Below are positions 6,239 to 9,272 of a stretch of DNA of 9,272 nucleotides, piece by piece; position 1 is the first letter of the stretch; each line of letters starts with the position of its first letter. The translations under genes and the position numbers were made by a program. The stretch covers positions 1-9,272 of the forward strand of contig JAKAGN010000076.1 in the NCBI GenBank assembly GCA_021815525.1, written 5' to 3'. Origin of the DNA: Deltaproteobacteria bacterium (GTDB lineage Bacteria; Desulfobacterota; Desulfobacteria; Desulfobacterales; Desulfatibacillaceae). The notes under the pieces were generated by a model, which saw only the letters and a program-made list of their open reading frames with translations, searched no databases and had not been told where the DNA came from.

Positions 6239-6243
6239 CTCCC
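6239..6243 (-). promoter_or_regulatory. Ribosome binding site deciding the kinase start
   Basis: On the minus strand GGGAG lies 2 nt before the first and 5 nt before the second of two tandem ATG codons. The spacing favours the second (6233). The more upstream in-frame sequence is open by GC bias but has no comparable site. Confidence 0.55.
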
Positions 6244-6250
6244 AGGCGCG

Positions 6251-6420
6251 CCTTTGGTAAAGGTTTTTTGTGAACCCGGCCCCCGCATTCGTCACTTTCC
6301 GCCCTACGCCCGGAGCGCGGCCCCAATGACTGACGCCTGGCATGGCCCTTGCCCGCTTCCGGCGGGGCAGGAGCCTGAACTTTTTGGGAAAAGGCGGCTT
6401 GGGGGAAGCGTTCCCCCCTA
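6251..6420. other. Gap between the divergent kinase and tRNA-Met genes: no gene, small hairpins only
   Basis: The space between the kinase start (6233) and the tRNA-Met promoter shows no convincing gene. It contains GGGGGAA (6401-6407) / TTCCCCC (6411-6417) with a 3-nt loop. It also has CCTTT (6251-6255) / AAAGG (6259-6263), followed on the plus strand by TTTTTT. The latter is too weak a stem for a confident terminator. No clear kinase promoter was found. Confidence 0.35.
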
Positions 6421-6463
6421 TTGCCCGCCAAACTGAAAGGTTACGGCCCCCTCACTCTTTTCC

Positions 6464-6492
6464 TTGACGCGGCGGGGCGATTCGTGTAGGAG
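6464..6492 (+). promoter_or_regulatory. Sigma70 promoter of tRNA-Met
   Basis: TTGACG (6464-6469) is followed after 17 nt by TAGGAG (6487-6492). The -35 matches five of six consensus bases; the -10 is weaker (three of six). The predicted start near 6499 is about 9 nt before the tRNA. Confidence 0.55.
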
Positions 6493-6507
6493 GGTCTGCT
6501 GTGTTGT

Positions 6508-6584
6508 GGCGATGTAGCTCAGTCGGTCAGAGCATGCGGCTCATATCCGCAGTGTCCGGGGTTCAAATCCCTGCATCGCCACCA
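6508..6584 (+). tRNA. tRNA-Met (anticodon CAT), elongator type
   Basis: Acceptor GGCGATG pairs with CATCGCC, the anticodon stem TGCGG pairs with CCGCA, and the loop CTCATAT carries CAT at 6542-6544. The T-arm contains GGTTCAAAT and CCA is encoded (6582-6584). The paired first acceptor base rules out initiator tRNA-fMet, whose 1-72 pair is open. A tRNA-Ile2 read after lysidine modification has the same anticodon; the anticodon arm looks more like elongator Met, but the split is made by resemblance only. Confidence 0.92.
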
Positions 6585-6596
6585 ACTTACGCGAAA

Positions 6597-6632
6597 CCCG
6601 ACCCCTCCGGCCCAAAGTCGGGGGGGTTTTTT
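6597..6632 (+). terminator. Intrinsic terminator after tRNA-Met
   Basis: CCCGAC (6597-6602) pairs with GTCGGG (6617-6622), followed by GGGG and TTTTTT (6627-6632). It starts 13 nt after the tRNA. It ends only 5 nt before the ATG of the next gene, so it also covers that gene's leader. Confidence 0.7.
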
Positions 6633-6636
6633 GTCC

Positions 6637-7029
6637 ATGTCCTGGCTTACGGGCGGGGCCGTGTTCGAGTACCTGAAAATAGTCGAGCAAAGGATACTGG
6701 AGGCCCAGCGCCGGGGCGAGTTCGACAACCTGGCGCACGCCGGAAAGCCCCTGGTGTTCGAGGACGAGAACGTCCCGGAGGACCTCCGGATGGCGTACAA
6801 GATCCTGAAGAACTCCGGGTACCTGCCCCCCGAGGTGGAGCTTAGGAAGGAAATCCGCCGCATGGAGGACATGCTTTGCCGCATGGAGGATGGCGAGGAC
6901 AAGTACCGGGCCATGAAGAAGCTGAACCTTTTGGTGGCCCGCCTGAACGCCGGGCGGAGCGGCCACGCCGCCTTCGACGCGCCGGAGCATTACGAGGAAA
7001 AGCTGGTCGCGCGTTTCGGAAGGAAATGA
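6637..7029 (+). CDS. DUF1992 / DnaJC28-type conserved protein (YhdN-like)
   Basis: This 130-residue protein is mostly helical and soluble. It matches the DUF1992 family (DnaJ homologue subfamily C member 28 conserved domain; E. coli YhdN) by its order of motifs: an N-terminal helix with VEQRILEAQ, then RRGEFDNLAHAGKPL (residues 25-39), then PEDLRMAYKILKNSGYLPPE (47-66), followed by charged helices to the end. No J domain is present. The family's biochemical role is not established. The start is uncertain. ATG 6637 gives a short extra N-terminus and has only a G-run upstream. GTG 6661 would begin MFEYLKIVEQ and matches the usual length of the family better, but also lacks a good ribosome site. 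The gene begins within 5 nt of the tRNA-Met terminator and is followed after 28 nt by the membrane-protein gene. Confidence 0.85.
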   Translation: MSWLTGGAVFEYLKIVEQRILEAQRRGEFDNLAHAGKPLVFEDENVPEDLRMAYKILKNSGYLPPEVELRKEIRRMEDMLCRMEDGEDKYRAMKKLNLLVARLNAGRSGHAAFDAPEHYEEKLVARFGRK

Positions 7030-7057
7030 ACGGGGGCCGCCCCCAAGGACATATCCC

Positions 7058-7555
7058 ATGGATTTCAGCAGGAACAAGACGGGCAAGGGCAAGGACGGCC
7101 TGATGAAGGGGCTCCTGGTGGCCCAGGTCATCCTCCTCGCCCACGTGGTCCTCGTCTGCGCCATCTTCATCGTGATGATCTTCTTCCGGGGGGTCGTCCA
7201 CTACATGCCGTGGATATTCCTCTCCGGCGGCGCGGCCGTGGGCTTCGTCATCTGGCGCGTCTACGCCAAGATGAAGCGGGAGGGGAAAAACATAGCCGAG
7301 CTTCTCCGCGACCCCATGTTCGAGGGCCGCAGCGTGGAGCTGAGCTTCCTGGGGGGCGTGATGCAGGTGAGGCTCGGGCAGCCCCGGGCCCCCCTCCTCC
7401 TGGAGGACGCCCACCCCGACGCGCGCCGGACCGGGGAGACCCGGCCCGCGCTCCAGGTGCGCGAGCTGGCGGCCCTGGCGGTGCTCTTCGAGCGCAAGCT
7501 CATCACCGAGGAGGAGTACACAAAGGCCAAGAAAGACATCCTTCAGGGGCCTTAA
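7058..7555 (+). CDS. Two-TM membrane protein with C-terminal SHOCT-like segment
   Basis: The protein has 165 residues. AAGGA (7045-7049) lies 8 nt before the ATG. After a short basic N-terminus come two hydrophobic helices, about residues 17-43 and 48-70, joined by a tight turn. A basic stretch (KMKREGK) then puts the N- and C-termini in the cytoplasm by the positive-inside rule. Residues 134-162, with VRELAALAVLFERKLITEEEYTKAKKDIL-like spacing (hydrophobic start, then the ITEEEYTKAK core), resemble the SHOCT short C-terminal oligomerisation motif. The middle (75-130) has no domain I recognise. It is probably co-transcribed with the DUF1992 gene (28-nt gap). The function is unknown; an oligomerising membrane protein is all the sequence supports. 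Confidence 0.78.
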   Translation: MDFSRNKTGKGKDGLMKGLLVAQVILLAHVVLVCAIFIVMIFFRGVVHYMPWIFLSGGAAVGFVIWRVYAKMKREGKNIAELLRDPMFEGRSVELSFLGGVMQVRLGQPRAPLLLEDAHPDARRTGETRPALQVRELAALAVLFERKLITEEEYTKAKKDILQGP

Positions 7556-7557
7556 TC

Positions 7558-7702
7558 GCCTGTCTAAAAACGCGAAATGCCGCGTTGTGCTTCAAAACCA
7601 ATTTTGGCCGCGTACATGGAGTACGCTCCCTCATTGGTTTTTCGCACGCCTTGCCTTTCATCGTTTTTATCCGGGCTTTCATTCCTGCGTTTTTCGACAG
7701 GC
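7558..7702. repeat. Long imperfect palindrome filling the gap before ddl
   Basis: The outer arms GCCTGTC-T-AAAAACGC (7558-7573) and GCGTTTTT-C-GACAGGC (7687-7702) match at 15 of 16 positions. Inner arms AAAACCAAT (7594-7602) / ATTGGTTTT (7633-7641) enclose GCGTAC (7610-7615) / GTACGC (7621-7626) around a 5-nt loop. The arms between are partly complementary. The element starts two nt after the preceding stop codon and ends 20 nt before the ATG of ddl. No ORF lies in it. It has the look of a palindromic intergenic repeat (BIME or MITE-like). Confidence 0.75.
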
Positions 7703-7722
7703 TTTAAGGGACATTGCCCGCC

Positions 7723-8694
7723 ATGACCAAGAAGATAAGGATAGCGCTGATTTCGGGCGGAATTTCCACGGAGCGGGAAGTGTCCCTAAAGGGCGGCGAC
7801 GAGGCTGCCAAGGCCCTTGACCCCGGACGCTACGAGGTGCGGCGCTACGACCCCAAGACCGACGTGCCGCGCCTGGTGGCCGAGGCCGGCGGGATCGACG
7901 CGGCGCTCCTGATCCTCCACGGGCCCTACGGCGAGGACGGCCGCATCCAGGGCCTACTGGACCTCCTGGGCATCCCCTACCAGGGCTCGGGGGTCCTGGG
8001 GAGCGCCGTGGCCATGGACAAGGAGGCCGCCAAGCTCCTGTACCGCTCCCACGGAATCCCCACGCCCGACTTCGTGTGCCTGTGCCGCGGCGGGGACGGA
8101 CGCGGGCGGCTCTCCGAGGCCGGAAAGCGCCTGGGCTTTCCCTTGGTGGTGAAGCCGGTGGCCGGGGGCTCCAGCGTGGGGACCTCCCTCGTCGACGATT
8201 CCCGGGGCCTGGAAAAGGCGGTGGAGCTGGCCTTCGAGAGCGACTGCCGGGTGCTCCTGGAGGAGTACTTCACGGGCGTCGAGATCACGGGGCCGGTGAT
8301 GGGAAACGAGCGGCTGGAAACCCTGCCGCTCGTCGAGATCGTGCCCGCCGATGGCTCGCGCTTCTTCGACTACGAGGCCAAGTACAAGGACGCCCGCACC
8401 CGCGAGATCTGCCCGGCAAGGGTTTCGGAGGAAACCGCCAAAAGGGCCGGAGAGCTTGCCGTGGCCGCCCACCGGGCCCTCTACTGCAGGGGCTACAGCA
8501 GAACCGACATGATCGTGTCGGAAAAAAAGGGCATAACCGTCCTCGAGACCAACACCATACCGGGCATGACGCCCCAGAGCCTCCTGCCCAAGGCCGCGGC
8601 AGCCGCGGGCATGAGTTTTTCGGCCCTCCTGGACCGCCTGATAGCCCTTTGCCTGGAGGACGCCCGAAAGCATCCCCGTCCGGCCGCCGGTTAG
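7723..8694 (+). CDS. ddl: D-alanine--D-alanine ligase
   Basis: This 323-residue cytoplasmic ATP-grasp enzyme joins two D-Ala with ATP hydrolysis to make the dipeptide for peptidoglycan precursors. The length is normal. The ATG at 7723 follows AAGGGA (7706-7711) by 11 nt; a TTG at 7714 is too close to that site. Family signatures appear in order: SGGISTEREVSL (11-22, Glu17), LHGPYGEDGRIQGLL (65-79), MDK (98-100), VVKPVAGGSSVG (142-153, Lys144 and Ser150), EEYFTGVEIT (180-189), DYEAKY (216-221), YSRTD (258-262), LETNTIPGMTPQSLLP (274-289). Tyr221 is at the position of E. coli DdlB Tyr216, which marks D-Ala-D-Ala rather than D-Ala-D-lactate specificity, so vancomycin-resistance-type ligase is unlikely. 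It stands outside a mur cluster in this window and follows a palindromic repeat. Confidence 0.97.
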   Translation: MTKKIRIALISGGISTEREVSLKGGDEAAKALDPGRYEVRRYDPKTDVPRLVAEAGGIDAALLILHGPYGEDGRIQGLLDLLGIPYQGSGVLGSAVAMDKEAAKLLYRSHGIPTPDFVCLCRGGDGRGRLSEAGKRLGFPLVVKPVAGGSSVGTSLVDDSRGLEKAVELAFESDCRVLLEEYFTGVEITGPVMGNERLETLPLVEIVPADGSRFFDYEAKYKDARTREICPARVSEETAKRAGELAVAAHRALYCRGYSRTDMIVSEKKGITVLETNTIPGMTPQSLLPKAAAAAGMSFSALLDRLIALCLEDARKHPRPAAG

Positions 8695-8924
8695 CTCACC
8701 CCAGGCCGGCCGTCTTGCCGCTAAAGCTGTAACACCTTGTTTTTTTGAAGATTTTTTCCACCAACGTCCCCGGTTCACGTTCATCCCCCAAAAAACCGCG
8801 AACGCGCGCCCTCTTCCTTCTACTTGGCTTTTCGGCGAAAATTCTTATTTTGGATAGAAGGTGAAGACGCTCACAGCCCGGGGCGTCAACTTTTGCCGCG
8901 GCTCCGGCGTCTCTTGGATCATGG
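8695..8924. other. Gap between ddl and the secreted-protein gene: no gene, possible promoter
   Basis: No convincing gene is seen. T-runs at 8741-8747 and 8753-8758 lack a strong upstream stem, so no clear ddl terminator could be named; GGCC-rich repeats at 8680-8685 and 8704-8709 could pair. TTGGCT (8824-8829), 16 nt, TATTTT (8846-8851) is a possible sigma70 promoter on the plus strand, about 140 nt before the next ATG. Confidence 0.35.
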
Positions 8925-8959
8925 GGCCTAAGCCTTCCGGAACCGGGAGGGCTTAGGCC
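8925..8959 (+). promoter_or_regulatory. Long leader hairpin upstream of the secreted-protein gene
   Basis: GGCCTAAGCC (8925-8934) and GGCTTAGGCC (8950-8959) are perfect 10-bp complements. The inner TTCCG and CGGGA continue the stem with one G-U pair and one bulged G. The hairpin ends 33 nt before the ATG and has no T-tract, so it is not an intrinsic terminator. It may stabilise or regulate the mRNA, or be a palindromic protein site. Confidence 0.6.
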
Positions 8960-8992
8960 GGAGGCAAGCGAATTTCCACAAGGAGCACAACC

Positions 8993-9272
8993 ATGAAAGC
9001 CAATCGTTCCGTTTCCTTCAGGCATCTCGCGGCGGCCTTAAGCCTCGTGACGGCCCTGGGGACCCTCCCGGCCGGGACCGCGGCCCTTGCCGACGACAAC
9101 CCGCGCTGGGGCAGGCCCGAGTGGACCCAGCAGGGCTCCCGGCAGGCCGGCGGCGGCGGAAGGCCCTCGGGCGACGCCCGCAGGCAGGGACCGGCCGGGG
9201 ACGACTCCCGCCGGGGAAGCGCCTGGCCGGGGCCGCCCCCCGATGACAGCCCGGCCGCTTCCCGCGGAGCCC
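8993..9272 (+). CDS. Secreted low-complexity protein, truncated by the window end
   Basis: Ninety-three codons are visible and the frame runs off the right edge. AAGGAG (8980-8985) lies 7 nt before the ATG, an excellent ribosome site. The N-terminus is a classical Sec signal peptide: basic MKANRSVSFR, a hydrophobic core at about 11-30, and an ALA cleavage motif at 31-33 before Asp34. The mature part is rich in Gly, Arg, Pro, Asp and Ser with scattered Trp (NPRWGRPEWTQQG) and seems disordered. No Cys sits at the cleavage site, so it is not a lipoprotein. I do not recognise the family from this part; the folded domain, if any, would lie beyond the window. The long hairpin in its leader suggests post-transcriptional control. 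Confidence 0.8.
   Translation, partial: MKANRSVSFRHLAAALSLVTALGTLPAGTAALADDNPRWGRPEWTQQGSRQAGGGGRPSGDARRQGPAGDDSRRGSAWPGPPPDDSPAASRGA

Noticed and set aside
6251..6269. Plus-strand terminator with CCTTT/AAAGG and T6
   Set aside because: The stem has only 5 pairs, three of them A-T, with a 3-nt loop, and no plus-strand gene precedes it. It is recorded only as a minor hairpin.
5365..6288. A 307-codon minus-strand frame overlapping the kinase N-terminus
   Set aside because: It lies in a different frame of the same strand, with Arg/Gly/Pro-rich translation and no motif; the kinase frame has recognisable sensor, TM and HAMP segments.
6508..6584. tRNA-Met as a second integration site
   Set aside because: No integrase, repeat of the tRNA 3' end or shift in composition is seen next to it; the neighbouring genes look like ordinary chromosome.
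6541..7414. Minus-strand frames of 190 to 209 codons across the tRNA-Met, DUF1992 and membrane-protein genes
   Set aside because: They cross a tRNA and two supported genes, and their composition is typical of GC-driven shadows.
7723..8694. Vancomycin-resistance-type D-Ala-D-lactate ligase
   Set aside because: Tyr221 occupies the position of DdlB Tyr216, and no vanH or vanX gene is nearby.
7954..8784. A 276-codon minus-strand frame
   Set aside because: It is the reverse of ddl, whose ATP-grasp motifs are complete. No domain is visible in the antisense translation.

Overview
The window looks like a GC-rich chromosome of a Desulfobacterota-type (deltaproteobacterial) bacterium with the end of an integrated mobile element at its left edge. 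The taxonomic guess rests on the style of the phage-type integrase, the hybrid sensor kinase, the D-Ala-D-Ala ligase and the tRNAs. No search was run, so it is an inference.

Left region (1 to about 2056): the tip of an integrated element. It holds a small unrecognised ORF, a cluster of four regularly spaced hairpins (at least two of them good terminators), a winged-helix excisionase-like gene overlapping a full-length tyrosine recombinase, and paired repeats next to the 3' end of a tRNA-Glu gene, the likely attachment site. The last codons of the integrase contain, on the opposite strand, a strong intrinsic terminator placed to end the tRNA transcript.

Middle region (2053 to 6233, minus strand): tRNA-Lys(TTT) and tRNA-Glu(TTC) read leftwards from a good sigma70 promoter. 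Upstream of them is one very large gene for a membrane-bound hybrid sensor kinase (about 1225 aa: TM, periplasmic Cache-like sensor, TM, HAMP, PAS, PAS, DHp, ATPase, REC1, REC2, Hpt). The kinase core has lost the phosphoacceptor His (Arg in its place) and the key ATP-binding Asn and Asp. The first receiver has lost its phosphoacceptor Asp (Ser). The second receiver and the Hpt domain are intact. It therefore reads as a pseudokinase hybrid that keeps a working relay tail, and is the most unusual item in the window.

Right region (6464 to the end, plus strand): tRNA-Met(CAT) with promoter and terminator; a DUF1992/DnaJC28-type protein gene that begins right at that terminator; a two-TM protein with a C-terminal SHOCT-like segment; a roughly 145-nt imperfect palindrome filling the next gap; a complete D-alanine--D-alanine ligase; and a secreted low-complexity protein with a long hairpin in its leader, cut off by the window end.

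No CRISPR array, rRNA gene or insertion sequence was seen. No single new multi-gene system is evident. The novelty is in the pseudokinase, the tRNA/integrase junction, and the palindromic intergenic elements.
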